DNA of 35,865 nt from Faecalimonas sp. (lineage in GTDB: Bacteria > Bacillota > Clostridia > Lachnospirales > Lachnospiraceae), in assembly GCA_029264305.1 (NCBI GenBank), contig JARICA010000021.1:1-35865 (forward strand), read 5' to 3'. Below, piece by piece: positions 1 to 8,200 of this stretch. The position numbers and the translations under genes are program-made. The notes under the pieces were generated by a model. It searched no databases. It was not told the origin of the DNA and saw only the letters and a list, made by a program, of their open reading frames with translations. Each line of letters begins with the position of its first letter. Positions within the stretch are counted from its first letter, which is position 1.

Positions 1-1
1 T

Positions 2-238
2 TTGGACAAGTTTAAAGAAGATGCAGTTCAATATAGAAACGATGATCCTGAATTGACACTACACAAGACGTCTGAAAATATTGGGATTAGTGAATCAGTA
101 GTGAAAAATTGGCTGAAATCATCAAAGGAACAGAAAGGAATTGCCAGTGAAACGTCAGGTTTCTGTCAGTGGGATGTTGCGCAAATTGTCTGTTTCACGT
201 TCTGGTTGCAATGCATGGAAAACACATACTCCTTCTGA
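2..238 (+). pseudogene. IS3-family transposase OrfA remnant (5' cut by window edge)
   Basis: The first ~45 residues (FKEDAVQYRNDDPELTLHKT, then GISESVVKNWLKSSKEQ) match the N-terminal helix-turn-helix of IS3-type OrfA/InsE transposases, with the usual 'F K . . A V . . . . . P E L T . . . . . . . . G I . . S . . . N W L K' spacing. After about residue 47 the reading loses family resemblance (Cys/Trp-rich) and stops at 238, well short of a normal ~95-residue OrfA. No OrfB (DDE) part follows. The frame is open to the window edge, so the true start may lie outside. I read it as a relic that cannot transpose by itself. Family assignment is by pattern recognition only. Confidence 0.6.
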
Positions 239-239
239 G

Positions 240-577
240 AACGAAATTCGTCGAGGTGTACTCAAAAAAGAAATTTTGGATATTTGAAAAACTTAAGGAA
301 GAAGGAAAAACTGTATTATATGGAGGGGAAACTGATTACAATACCATCTTTGCACGAGATATGGTAGAACAGTTTGAGAATGGAAAGTTCTATTGTGGTG
401 TGAAATATATGGGTATGGCACATATACAAATATGAAAAAACTGTGGCAAATTACTATGTGCACGATTCTGGAATAATACAGAATAGAGAAGTTGTGGAAA
501 TGATTGTAAGTGATGACGCAAAGGTTGTTGACTATTTGGAGATTTTTACAGAGTATGAAAAAAATAGGAATATATAA
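240..577 (+). pseudogene. Frameshifted hypothetical protein remnant
   Basis: Coding-like text is spread over different frames. One frame up to 435 reads EKLKEEGKTVLYGGETDYN and on to VEQFENGKFYCGVKYMGMAH. A second frame from about 425 to 577 reads YKYEKTVANYYVHDSG and on to FTEYEKNRNI before a stop. The two segments join naturally if one base was gained or lost near 425, giving a protein of about 100 residues. Short coding-like text in yet another frame (about 205-288, HTPSENEIRRGVLKKEILDI) suggests a further shift. No good ribosome binding site or start is visible, and I do not recognise the family. It lies between an IS relic and a phage/toxin relic, which fits a decaying accessory region. 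Confidence 0.4.
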
Positions 578-651
578 AATTATTGGAGAAAAACCAGAAT
601 CATGTGATAATATTGAAGCGAGGTAAAGTCATTGTAAAGGAGTAGATTGGG

Positions 652-879
652 ATGACACTAAGCGAAGTAAGATGGAGTCAATTTGCAGGAAGATTATTGG
701 GATATATTTCAGAAGGACGTAATAGATTGATTCAGACTGATTATGAAATTGATTTAGATATGTCTGATTTGGACATTCTCCATGAATTATGGAATGTTAC
801 CAGTGTTGAGCAATTATCACCGGAATTACAACGGGTTGCTAGAGAATATATGGAATGGGAAAAAAGACAAAAATTCTGA
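652..879 (+). CDS. Small hypothetical protein (75 aa), possibly truncated
   Basis: The ATG at 652 follows an AAAGGAG at about 635-641, a credible ribosome binding site. The product is acidic and mostly helical, with no signal peptide or membrane segment, and contains LDMSDLDILHELWNV and VEQLSPELQRVAREYMEWEK. It ends in an A-rich tract at about 858-870. Coding-like sequence continues just after this in a different frame to 1078, so it may be the front half of a longer frameshifted protein of about 140 residues. The family is not recognised; an immunity-type or phage-associated protein is possible given the neighbours, but that is inference. Confidence 0.45.
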   Translation: MTLSEVRWSQFAGRLLGYISEGRNRLIQTDYEIDLDMSDLDILHELWNVTSVEQLSPELQRVAREYMEWEKRQKF

Positions 880-1078
880 TTGTGTGAGATGGTATTTAAG
901 TAAGAAAGATGATGAGAAAAGTTATGAAAAGCAGTTCATTGAACCTATAGAGGAAAGAGTCGGGATAGACAAATTGCCAGCGATAGTTTTACTGGCTGAT
1001 GAGGCAGTGTATATGAACCACACAGGAATAATTAATGTTGAGAAAGTAGTAGGTTGGATGAAAAATATAGAGATGTAG
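855..1078 (+). pseudogene. Hypothetical protein fragment, likely frameshifted continuation
   Basis: From about 866 to 1078 the frame offset by one from the preceding small gene reads DCVRWYLSKKDDEKSYEKQF, then IEERVGIDKLPAIVLLADEA and ends VEKVVGWMKNIEM. This looks like real protein, but the only nearby ATG with sensible spacing (855) is in a third frame and stops after ten codons. A frame disruption in the A-rich stretch around 858-870 would join it to the 652-879 gene. A terminator follows directly after the stop, as expected for the end of a transcription unit. Function unknown. Confidence 0.4.
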
Positions 1079-1111
1079 ATACCACAGGTCAAAAAGGTCT
1101 GTGGTATTTTT
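1079..1111 (+). terminator. Intrinsic terminator after the 652-1078 unit
   Basis: A 9-bp perfect stem (ATACCACAG at 1079-1087 with CTGTGGTAT at 1099-1107) encloses an 11-nt loop and runs into a short T tract. Confidence 0.75.
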
Positions 1112-1129
1112 ATAGATGCTACATATGGT

Positions 1130-1519
1130 TTGGTGGAGAATGGTGCATTAAATAAGGAGATAGAAAAGGATTATAAGCGATTAACAGGCATTTCCCAAAA
1201 GTATGCAAAAGTTATTGAGGATATGTTATACTTAGAATATCCGGAAGCGTTCGAAAACGGAAGAAGAGGTATTAAACTAAAGAATGAGTACCGTGGTATA
1301 TCTGATATTCTGAACGGAATGTCAAAAGGAGAAATACGTTTGGGTTATAGGCATGAAGATTCCTATTGGAAAAAGGAAAAAGTATTGGAACGAGAAACTT
1401 GGGTTCAATATGGAAGAATGTTATTTCAAAATGACAAGAAAGTCACGGAAATGGCAGAAACCCTCTTTCCTGAAACTACAAGAGAAGTATTCAGGATATT
1501 AAAGGAGATGATAAAATAA
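1130..1519 (+). pseudogene. C-terminal fragment of phage-head/polymorphic-toxin type metallopeptidase
   Basis: The 129 residues contain NEYRGISDILNGMSKGEI, GYRHEDSYWKK, ETWVQYGRMLF and a terminal LFPETTREVFRILKEMI. This pattern (a Y-W-K site, then an aromatic 'hydrophobic-x-x-x-F' helix and 'FP.....F..ILK') is what I associate with the end of zincin-like domains found behind phage minor-head proteins and some polymorphic toxins. The expected upstream HExxH metal site is absent. The only start is a TTG at 1130 without a convincing ribosome site, and the frame lies just behind a terminator. A 5'-deleted relic is the best reading. Family assignment is from memory and uncertain. Confidence 0.45.
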
Positions 1520-1701
1520 TGTGGTATGGACGCATGACATCTGAATTAGAAGAATTGTATGACAAATATTATAACATGTTTAAAGGTGACCCTGACGAAT
1601 ACATAGACCTTGAATATGGGGAAGATGATTATGATGATTATGTAAGTGATATAAAGAAATCTTTAGAATTAAAAAAAGAGCTACCTGAATTATATGATTA
1701 A
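1519..1701 (+). CDS. Small acidic protein (60 aa), partner of the metallopeptidase relic
   Basis: The ATG overlaps the upstream stop (TAATG), so the pair would be translationally coupled, and AAAGGAG lies at about 1501-1507. The product is very acidic, with runs such as YIDLEYGEDDYDDYVSDIKK and a C-terminal LKKELPELYD. Small acidic proteins of this kind commonly follow phage-head metallopeptidase or toxin genes and may act as an immunity or accessory protein. That role is inferred from position only. The gene looks intact even though its upstream partner is truncated. Confidence 0.5.
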   Translation: MWYGRMTSELEELYDKYYNMFKGDPDEYIDLEYGEDDYDDYVSDIKKSLELKKELPELYD

Positions 1702-2090
1702 ATACCACTGGGAAATAGTAGTTAATAGTATTGTTATATTCATTTTAGGAAGGGGTAAAGGAGATGCTTCCAAAGAAAGTAAGAGTATTGTTTAAAGAAT
1801 ATACAATAAAAGAATAGATAAAAGCAACATGTATATATGAAATTGTATATGCGTCAGATGATTGATTAGAAAAAAATAAAAAAGTTGAACACGTTGTTTT
1901 TGACAATTTTGTCATAACGTGTTCAACTTTTTTGTTTTAAACTAAAAGATGATAAATCTTTATGAAACAACCAATAATTGAATAAGTAAAAGCGACAGGG
2001 AAGAATGCTTAATCAAATAGCAAATGAATTGACGATGTAATATGTAAGAAAAGCTTGGTAGTAAACATAAGGATATTAAAAAACTATGTT
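1702..2090. other. Gene-poor 389-base gap with one tiny ORF relic and a long hairpin
   Basis: The only possible coding sequence is a 17-codon frame at 1764-1817 (MLPKKVRVLFKEYTIKE then stop), behind a GGGGTAAAGGAG. It looks like the first residues of a longer protein whose body is lost; an ImmA/IrrE-like start is conceivable but unproven. A long hairpin occupies 1878-1933. From 1934 to 2090, the region downstream of the XRE gene, I see no coding sequence, RNA gene or repeat. Confidence 0.5.
1878..1933. terminator. Long, nearly fully paired hairpin; likely bidirectional terminator
   Basis: The arms AAAAAAGTTGAACACGTT (1878-1895) and AACGTGTTCAACTTTTTT (1916-1933) are perfectly complementary over 18 bp. 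The loop contains a second small hairpin (TGACAA/TTGTCA, 1901-1914). A and T runs flank the stem on both sides, so it could end transcription from the accessory region (+) and from the XRE gene (-). Confidence 0.7.
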
Positions 2091-2420
2091 TTATCTGTCA
2101 ATTAATCCATCTAGATATGCTTGAAACAATTCCTTCTTCCTAGAATTTAAGTTTCTATACTTGTTGATAAGTTCATCTTCCTCTGGAGAAAGTGATGTAT
2201 CGTTTAAAGGGTACGATTGAAAATCAAAAAATTCAGGAAGGGTAATATTCAAACCTTTACACAATTTTTCTATCGTTGCAACGGTAGGGCAGGTACGTCT
2301 ATGCATAATATTATTGAGACTTGAATAAGGCATTTCCGAATTTTTAGCAAGACGATATAAACTAAGATGCTTTTTTTTAGAAAGTTCTTCGATACGTTCA
2401 AATACTTTGTCTTCTACCAT
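2091..2420 (-). CDS. XRE-family (Cro/cI-type HTH) transcriptional regulator
   Basis: This 109-residue protein has a Cro/cI helix-turn-helix over residues ~8-62 (RIEELSKKKHLSLYRLAKNS, then SSLNNIMHRRTCPTVATIEK and LNITLPEFF), including the typical 'T...I.K.C..L.....EFF' end. A short helical tail (LSPEEDELINKYRNLNSRKK) resembles the 'E..L...Y..L' dimerisation tails of small XRE repressors. The ATG at 2420 is preceded by GAGG on the minus strand. It is transcribed away from the wall-anchored surface protein, whose promoter lies in the same ~145-base intergenic region, so regulating that gene and itself is plausible but inferred. Confidence 0.85.
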   Translation of the reverse strand: MVEDKVFERIEELSKKKHLSLYRLAKNSEMPYSSLNNIMHRRTCPTVATIEKLCKGLNITLPEFFDFQSYPLNDTSLSPEEDELINKYRNLNSRKKELFQAYLDGLIDR

Positions 2421-2448
2421 TGATAGTCCTCGCTTTCGTTATATTATG

Positions 2449-2463
2449 TTTAGTATACCTAAA
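2449..2463. promoter_or_regulatory. Candidate XRE operator (imperfect palindrome)
   Basis: TTTAGTATACCTAAA is a near-perfect 15-bp dyad (one mismatched pair around the centre) about 30 bases upstream of the XRE start. Size and position fit a small-repressor operator. The binding protein is inferred only from proximity. Confidence 0.35.
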
Positions 2464-2501
2464 ATGAGAAATAAAGATTAGTATTAACAATGGGTTACAA
2501 C

Positions 2502-2530
2502 TTGACAAACATATCAATATGGAGTTATAT
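2502..2530 (+). promoter_or_regulatory. Sigma-A-type promoter of the surface protein gene
   Basis: A consensus TTGACA (2502-2507) is followed after 17 bases by TTATAT (2525-2530), 36 bases before the start codon. Confidence 0.65.
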
Positions 2531-2565
2531 TTATAAAAGAATATAATACTATGGAGGAAAGAGTA

Positions 2566-3429
2566 ATGAGAAAGAAAAAAATGTGGAAACAAGTAATAGG
2601 TGCTTCGGTATGTTTGATGATGGTGCTTGTTTCGCCAAATGTACAAGCTGCAAATAATAATGTAGCATCTATGAAAAAAGTTGAAGAGGCATCTGTAAAA
2701 CCGTCAGTTAAATGTAACCAAAAAGTATTTAATGGTAAAGATGATATTACATTTTATTTCAATCTAGGAAGTGGTAAAGATAAAGCAAGTGAGATTAAAA
2801 TTGTTGACCTTTGGGTAGCATCAAACCCTTATGATGATACATCTGAGTTGGAAGAAGGCTTAGAGATAGAACCGAGTGAAGTAAAAATTGATTATGCTAA
2901 GGGAACTGTAACAATTAAAGCAGACTTACTTATTGATTTATTAGAAAATGCACAAGGGTATAGTGATGGAGTAAGATTTGGCTTAGGTTTAACATTTAAT
3001 AATACAAAGAGTATTTTAGGTGGAGAACTTGTTGTAAACACAAAGGAAAAACCAGAGGTTCCATGGACTGACTTAACACCAGCAAAACCAATCGAGAAAC
3101 CAGGTATGCCATGGACAGACTTGACACCTGCAAAACCTATTGAGAAACCAGGTATGCCATGGACTGACTTAACACCAGCAAAACCTATTGAGAAGCCAGA
3201 GATTCCATGGACAGACTTAACACCTGCAAAACCTATTGAAAATAATCATAGCACAGAACAGGTAAAACCAAATACAACTGTAAGTAAAGATAATATTTCT
3301 GTTGCAGATGGGAATGTAAGTACAGCTCCAAAAACAAGTGATACATCAAATGTAGTAGGATTAACAAGTGTCGGTCTTGGGGCGTTCGGATTAGCAGTAG
3401 CAGAATTGCTTAGAAGACTTAGAAAATAA
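2566..3429 (+). CDS. Cell-wall-anchored surface protein with 16-residue tandem repeats
   Basis: The start at 2566 is chosen because GGAGGAAAG (2553-2561) sits just upstream; an earlier in-frame ATG at 2551 overlaps that ribosome site. Layout of the 287-residue product: signal peptide ~1-28 (VIGASVCLMMVLVSPNVQA); an unrecognised, probably beta-rich domain ~40-160 (FNGKDDITFYFNLGSG, FGLGLTFNNT); four copies of a 16-residue unit PWTDLTPAKPIEKPG(M/E) at ~165-229; a Ser/Thr/Asn-rich spacer; then a sortase-type signal with PKTSD at 255-259, a hydrophobic stretch and a basic tail LLRRLRK. The Pro-rich repeats probably act as a wall-spanning stalk. The ligand or partner is unknown. It is monocistronic, with its own promoter and terminator. 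Confidence 0.85.
   Translation: MRKKKMWKQVIGASVCLMMVLVSPNVQAANNNVASMKKVEEASVKPSVKCNQKVFNGKDDITFYFNLGSGKDKASEIKIVDLWVASNPYDDTSELEEGLEIEPSEVKIDYAKGTVTIKADLLIDLLENAQGYSDGVRFGLGLTFNNTKSILGGELVVNTKEKPEVPWTDLTPAKPIEKPGMPWTDLTPAKPIEKPGMPWTDLTPAKPIEKPEIPWTDLTPAKPIENNHSTEQVKPNTTVSKDNISVADGNVSTAPKTSDTSNVVGLTSVGLGAFGLAVAELLRRLRK
3061..3252 (+). repeat. Four tandem 48-bp coding repeats
   Basis: Units begin at 3061, 3109, 3157 and 3205, each with CCATGGAC, and encode the 16-residue surface-protein repeat. Units 1 and 3 share one set of silent variants (ACTGACTTAACACCAGCA) and units 2 and 4 another (ACAGACTT.ACACCTGCA), so the array looks like a duplicated 96-bp block. The last unit degenerates after about 42 bases. 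Confidence 0.9.
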
Positions 3430-3446
3430 TTTGTTTGTAGTCAATT

Positions 3447-3490
3447 AAAGGAGTGAGATTTTTAAGATTCTCACTCCTTTGTTGTTTTTT
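3447..3490 (+). terminator. Intrinsic terminator of the surface protein gene
   Basis: A 12-bp perfect stem (AAAGGAGTGAGA at 3447-3458 with TCTCACTCCTTT at 3469-3480) is followed by GTTGTTTTTT. The A-rich left arm may also serve the converging GNAT gene. Confidence 0.85.
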
Positions 3491-3498
3491 GGTAGATT

Positions 3499-4125
3499 TT
3501 ATTGTTGATTCTGATATTCATAGATAAAAAAATTCATTTTCGCTTTTTTGCCATTTATATTAAATGTAAATTCTTTGGCATTTTTTCTAACCATTCCTTG
3601 ATGTTCGTAAAAACCATAATTACAACTAGTATCAGTAAACAAATAAAAAGTATCGATTTCTTCTTCTTTCATATAATTCAGAGCAGACTCAAATAATGTT
3701 TTTCCTATGCCTTTTCCCCGATAAGATGGTTCTATAGCAAATAAAGTAAGTTCTGCTGGATATTCTTTTTCACATTCTTTTAAAAGTTGTTTATCCATAT
3801 CGTCTATGTGTTCAAAAATTTCAGATGCTTTTCGACCTTCTTTTGAAAAAAAGAGAGAGATCATTGCTCGAATAAATTGAAATTTTATGCCTATCGGGCA
3901 TTTGTGTTTTATTTTGTTGTTTGCGAGTATAATTCCAATAGGTTCGCCCTGATCAAGAGCTACACGAGAAAATGTATGATTTGTTAGACAACTATATAAA
4001 AATACTTTTGATAGTTTCTGAGCTGTTTTGGGACTACAGAAGTCGTCATAACACCATGTTTTCCTAATGAGATTTTTTAATGTTTTAAAATCTTCTTTTT
4101 GATAGTTTCGAAATGTGATTTCCAT
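3499..4125 (-). CDS. GNAT-family N-acetyltransferase
   Basis: This 208-residue protein carries a GNAT fold. The acetyl-CoA binding motif A is clear near residues 125-150 (ELTLFAIEPSYRGKGIGKTL, i.e. the R/Q-x-x-G-x-G/A signature as R-G-K-G-I-G-K). A later FYEHQGM matches the motif B 'fYe..GF' region. The N-terminus (MEITFRNYQKEDFKTLKNLI) is typical of the family. It should transfer an acetyl group from acetyl-CoA to an amine; the acceptor is unknown. The ATG at 4125 follows AAGGAGAAG on the minus strand. It is divergent from a MerR regulator, and its promoter has the MerR-type 19-bp spacer, so it is probably induced by that regulator's ligand, consistent with drug or polyamine detoxification (inference). 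Confidence 0.88.
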   Translation of the reverse strand: MEITFRNYQKEDFKTLKNLIRKTWCYDDFCSPKTAQKLSKVFLYSCLTNHTFSRVALDQGEPIGIILANNKIKHKCPIGIKFQFIRAMISLFFSKEGRKASEIFEHIDDMDKQLLKECEKEYPAELTLFAIEPSYRGKGIGKTLFESALNYMKEEEIDTFYLFTDTSCNYGFYEHQGMVRKNAKEFTFNINGKKAKMNFFIYEYQNQQ

Positions 4126-4137
4126 GTCTACTTCTCC

Positions 4138-4166
4138 TTGTTACGCATGTTTATATTTTATATAAT
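4138..4166 (+). promoter_or_regulatory. Promoter of the merR-type gene
   Basis: TTGTTA (4138-4143), 17 bases, TATAAT (4161-4166). Transcription would start just inside the MerR dyad at 4170-4188, which allows autorepression. Confidence 0.55.
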
Positions 4167-4192
4167 AAACTATACAGTAACTGTAAAGTCAA
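4162..4192 (-). promoter_or_regulatory. MerR-type 19-bp-spacer promoter and operator for the GNAT gene
   Basis: On the minus strand TTGACT (4187-4192) and TATTAT (4162-4167) are separated by exactly 19 bases, the over-long spacer typical of MerR-activated promoters. A 19-bp dyad CTATACAGTAACTGTAAAG (4170-4188, 8 of 9 pairs) covers the spacer, where MerR-family dimers bind and twist the DNA. It drives the GNAT gene. Confidence 0.8.
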
Positions 4193-4210
4193 TGATGAAA
4201 GGAAAAGAAT

Positions 4211-5023
4211 ATGAAATACAATTCTATAAAATTGACAATAGCTCAATTTGCCAAGTTACACAATGTTAATAAAAGAACTTTGCACTATTATGATGAGATT
4301 GGACTATTTTCACCTGTTACAAAAGGAGAAAATGGTTATAGGTATTACGATTTATCACAAAGTCTTGATTTTGAATATATTCGTATGTTAAAAGAATTGC
4401 ACATGAGTATTGAGGAAATTCAACAATATATTAATCATCCAACACCTGAAAAATTTTTATCTATTGCAGATGCTAAAGAGGTTGAAATAGATCGAGAAAT
4501 CAAAAAACTTATATATATGAAAAAGGCGATTCAAATGAAGAAAAAGCAAATAGAAATAACTACTAATTTACAAGAAAAAACAATAGAAATCGTAGAGTGT
4601 GAAGAAGAAAAATTAAGTTTTTTACCATATGATTTTTGCGATGATACTATTTTTACTGCTTTTTCTTATATAAAGAATGTTTGGGGAGTAGAACAAATTC
4701 GAATGGGGGTCGGTGCGATGATTTCGGTCGAAAAAATCTTAGCGGATGATTTTTCAAAGTATGATGGGATTTATACAGCTGCATCACATAATATATTGAC
4801 AAAACATACTTTTTATAGACCAAAAGGAAAATATATTTGTTGCTATCATAAAGGAGAGTGGAATACACTGCCCAAAACATATCGAAAAATGATTTCCTAT
4901 GCCAACAAAAAAAGACTTAAATTAACGGGGTATGCTTATGAAATGGGGATGAATGAATTTGCTATTGCAAAAGAAGAAGAGTATATTACAAAAATTATGA
5001 TGAAAGTAGAAGAAGTTTCTTGA
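4211..5023 (+). CDS. MerR-family regulator with C-terminal effector-binding-like domain
   Basis: Residues ~8-75 form a MerR winged helix (TIAQFAKLHNVNKRTLHYYD, EIGLFSP, GYRYYDLSQ, then a helix ELHMSIEEIQQYI). A dimerisation helix rich in Lys/Glu follows (~90-125), then a ~150-residue C-terminal part (ending ...AYEMGMNEFAIAKEEEYITK) shaped like the GyrI/BmrR-type ligand pocket; the late 'Y..........I....EYIT.I...V' pattern is usual for that fold. Length (270 aa) agrees with the BmrR/TipA-like subgroup. It is expected to repress itself and, with ligand, activate the divergent GNAT gene through the 19-bp-spacer promoter at 4162-4192. The ligand is unknown. Confidence 0.88.
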   Translation: MKYNSIKLTIAQFAKLHNVNKRTLHYYDEIGLFSPVTKGENGYRYYDLSQSLDFEYIRMLKELHMSIEEIQQYINHPTPEKFLSIADAKEVEIDREIKKLIYMKKAIQMKKKQIEITTNLQEKTIEIVECEEEKLSFLPYDFCDDTIFTAFSYIKNVWGVEQIRMGVGAMISVEKILADDFSKYDGIYTAASHNILTKHTFYRPKGKYICCYHKGEWNTLPKTYRKMISYANKKRLKLTGYAYEMGMNEFAIAKEEEYITKIMMKVEEVS

Positions 5024-5127
5024 TTATATCCATGTAAATAGCAACAAAATACAGATAAAAATTGAACAAAATACATATATAGATTTTTAGAAGCAAGAAA
5101 AAATACATCAAAAGTAATAAATTCATC

Positions 5128-5156
5128 TTGTTTTAATGCGGCAAGAGTGGTAAAAT
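5128..5156 (+). promoter_or_regulatory. Promoter of the fucosidase gene
   Basis: TTGTTT (5128-5133), a 17-base spacer and TAAAAT (5151-5156), 58 bases before the start codon. The spacer lies within a short CTTG...CAAG dyad (5127-5145) that could be an operator, but this is weak. Confidence 0.5.
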
Positions 5157-5214
5157 ATAACAAAATGCGATTTCTGTATAGCAGATATAGAAGGAAATGA
5201 ATGGAGGAAAAATT

Positions 5215-8200
5215 ATGAAAAGAAAGCAAGTAATCGGTTTACTATTAGCAGTAACCCTTGCAAGTTCAAGTGTTTTTTCGGGGATAGCAACAATTGATGT
5301 TTCTGCAAAAACAACAGACGGTGTAACAGCAGAAGATTTATCAGACCACAAAATAAAGGAGCCAGAAAAAGATAAAGTCGTACCAAGTGAAAATCAGTAT
5401 AAATATCAGAAAGATGAATTAGCTGCATTTTGCCATTTTGGTATGAACACATACACAGGAAGTGAATGGGGAAATGGAAAGGAAAAACCAGAACAATTTG
5501 CGTTGACAAATGATTTTGATGCAGAAACATTGGTCAAAACACTCCATGAAGCAGGATTTAAAAAGTTAATTGTAACAGCAAAACATCATGATGGATTTTG
5601 TATTTGGCCAAGTAAGTATACGAAACATGATTCAGAGACAGCAGGATATAAAGGTGATGTTTTAGCAGAATTATCAGCAGCTTGTACAAAATATAATATG
5701 GATATGGGACTTTATCTTTCGCCATGGGATGTAAATGCAAAAAGTTATGGATATTATGATAAAGATGGAAAGGCCCTCTGTGATAATAAGGGGAATCCTT
5801 TAAATAATAAAACGTGGAAAGAAGTAGAAGAACTGGATGTTGATGACTATAATGATTACTATAATAATCAATTAGAAGAAATTTTAGGTGATAAGAAATA
5901 CGGAAATGATGGTCATTTTGTAGAAGTTTGGATGGATGGAGCTAAAGGCTCAGGTTCTGCTGTACAAAACTATGATTTCAAAAGATGGTTTGATACAATT
6001 CAAAAATATGAAGGAAAGAAAGACGGAAAATATAAAGATGATTGTATGTTGTTTGGGGCAGAGGCATATACAACAGTTCGTTGGATTGGAAACGAAAATG
6101 GTTTTGCAGATACAGAAACATGGTCGAAATCAAATGTAAATAAGGAGAAGAATACAATCGATAGTAATACACAAAATGGTTATACAAAAGGATTTGCGAA
6201 TGGAAATCAATGGACAGTGCCGGAAGCAGATGCGCGTATTACATCAGGTTGGTTCTGGGGAGAAGGGAAAAAGACTCCAAAAGATATGAAAGCGTTATCT
6301 GAAATGTATTTCCGCTCTGTAGGACATAATGCACCATTATTATTAAATGTTCCACCAAACAAAGAGGGAAAAGTGGATCCAGCTATTTTAAATCGAGTAA
6401 CTGAATTTGGAAAAGGGATAAAGGATACATTTAAAAATAATTTAGCAAAAGATGGGAAAGTAGCAGCAAGTAGTGTACGTGGAAATGATAAGAAATTTTC
6501 TCCACAGAATGTATTAGACGGAAAAGATGATACATATTGGACTGTTGATGATAATGCAAAAACAGGTACACTTACGATTGATTTAAATGGAGTTAAAACA
6601 TTTGATGTTGTTTCTATTGAAGAGTCTATTGAATTTGGACAAAGAATCGGCTCATATAAAGTAGAATATGAAACAGAAAAAGGCGAATGGAAAACATTTG
6701 AGGAAGGAAAAACAATTGGAGCAAAACGTCTTTGTAGAAAAGCAGCTGTAAAAGGAAAGAAAGTTCGCATTACAGTTACAGCGGATGAGAAAGCAGAACA
6801 CAAAGTCCCAATGCTAAGTGAAATTGGTGTATACAAAGCAACGGATGATATGGCATTAGGAAATGGTATTCCAGCAGGGTTAACAGTGACTGATGATAGA
6901 AATTTCAAAGCAACAGGTTGGACACAGGAATCAGGAGAACAGTTTGTTGAAGGTACAGGAATGTGGTGTGGACCTAATAAAGAGGCAACAGTTGAATTTC
7001 AAGGAACAAAGGCATGGCTTGTAGGAACTGTTGATCCAAATCATGGACCTGCAGATATTTATATTGATGATAAAAAAGTAGCTACAATTAATACAAAAGG
7101 AACGACAAGAAAATTAGGACAAAGAATTTTTGAATCGGATACTTTAGAAGATAAAAAGCATACTTTAAAAATTGTAAATACTGGAACAGGAAATCAAGCA
7201 ATAGGAGTTGATGCATTACTTTCATTAAATAATGGTGGAAAAGGGATGTTAGATATTGAATATCCTTCTTACCGTGTAAACGAAGATAGCAAAGTGCCAA
7301 TCAAAGTTAAACGTGTCGGTGGAACAAAAGGAGAAACAAAAGTAACATTCCAGGTAAATCCAGGTAGTGCATGGCAGGATCACTTCAATGCAGATGGAAA
7401 TATGGAATTGACATTGAAGGATGGACAGGAAGAAGCAGAAGCATATGTAACAACAAAACGTGTTCCAGCTAAAACAGGAGATTTGTCATTTACAGCAGAA
7501 TTGGTGAATCCAACAAATCAGGTTATTACAGGATTTAATACACCAACACGAATCACAATCTCAGATTCTGAAGAATTTGATAAGTCTGCATTAGAAAAGA
7601 AATTAAATGATGTAAAGAAAGCAAACTACAAAGAAGAGGAGTATTCAGCAGCAAGTTATAAAGCATTGCAGGATGCAATCCAGTTTGCTGAAAAAGTATT
7701 GAAGAAAGCAAAACCTTCAGCACAGGATTGTGCGGAAGCAGTTGGAAAATTGGATGCAGCAGTAAGAAGTCTTGCAAAGAGAGCAACTTATACGGCACAA
7801 GATCCTTATCAATTACCAAAGAGAAAAGGAAACAAAAAGAACTTAGAGGCAGAACATTTCATTTTGGATAAAGGAACATCTGCAGAAAATAAATATGTTC
7901 GTATTCAAGAAGATAAAGATGCAAGTAATGGAGCAAAAATAGGTTGGTTTGAACAAGGAAATAAAATTAAACTTCCATTCTATGCAGCAAAAGAAGGCAC
8001 ATATACATTTAAAGCAAGAATACAAAGCGGAAGAAGAGCAGATAATCCAAATGCTTTAAACTGGTCAGGAACAAATGTAGAATCAGGAAAGATTGATGTT
8101 CACAATGATGGAAAAGATAGTCAATATAAAGAAGTGGAATTTGATGTAAAAGTAACGAAAGCAGGAGCAGGTGAACTTGTTTTCACAGCAGATCAAAAAG

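Noticed and set aside
1130-1519. Intact toxin or peptidase gene
   Set aside because: It lacks any metal-binding motif, starts with TTG without a ribosome site and follows a terminator directly, so it is treated as a fragment.
3061-3252. Regular 48-bp repeats resembling a CRISPR array
   Set aside because: The repeats are contiguous without spacers, in frame and encode the Pro-rich stalk of a surface protein.
6207-6908. Long antisense open frame (233 codons) inside the fucosidase gene
   Set aside because: It lies fully within a well-supported gene, has no ribosome site and its Ser/Phe/Pro-rich translation is an artefact of AT-rich codon use on the other strand.
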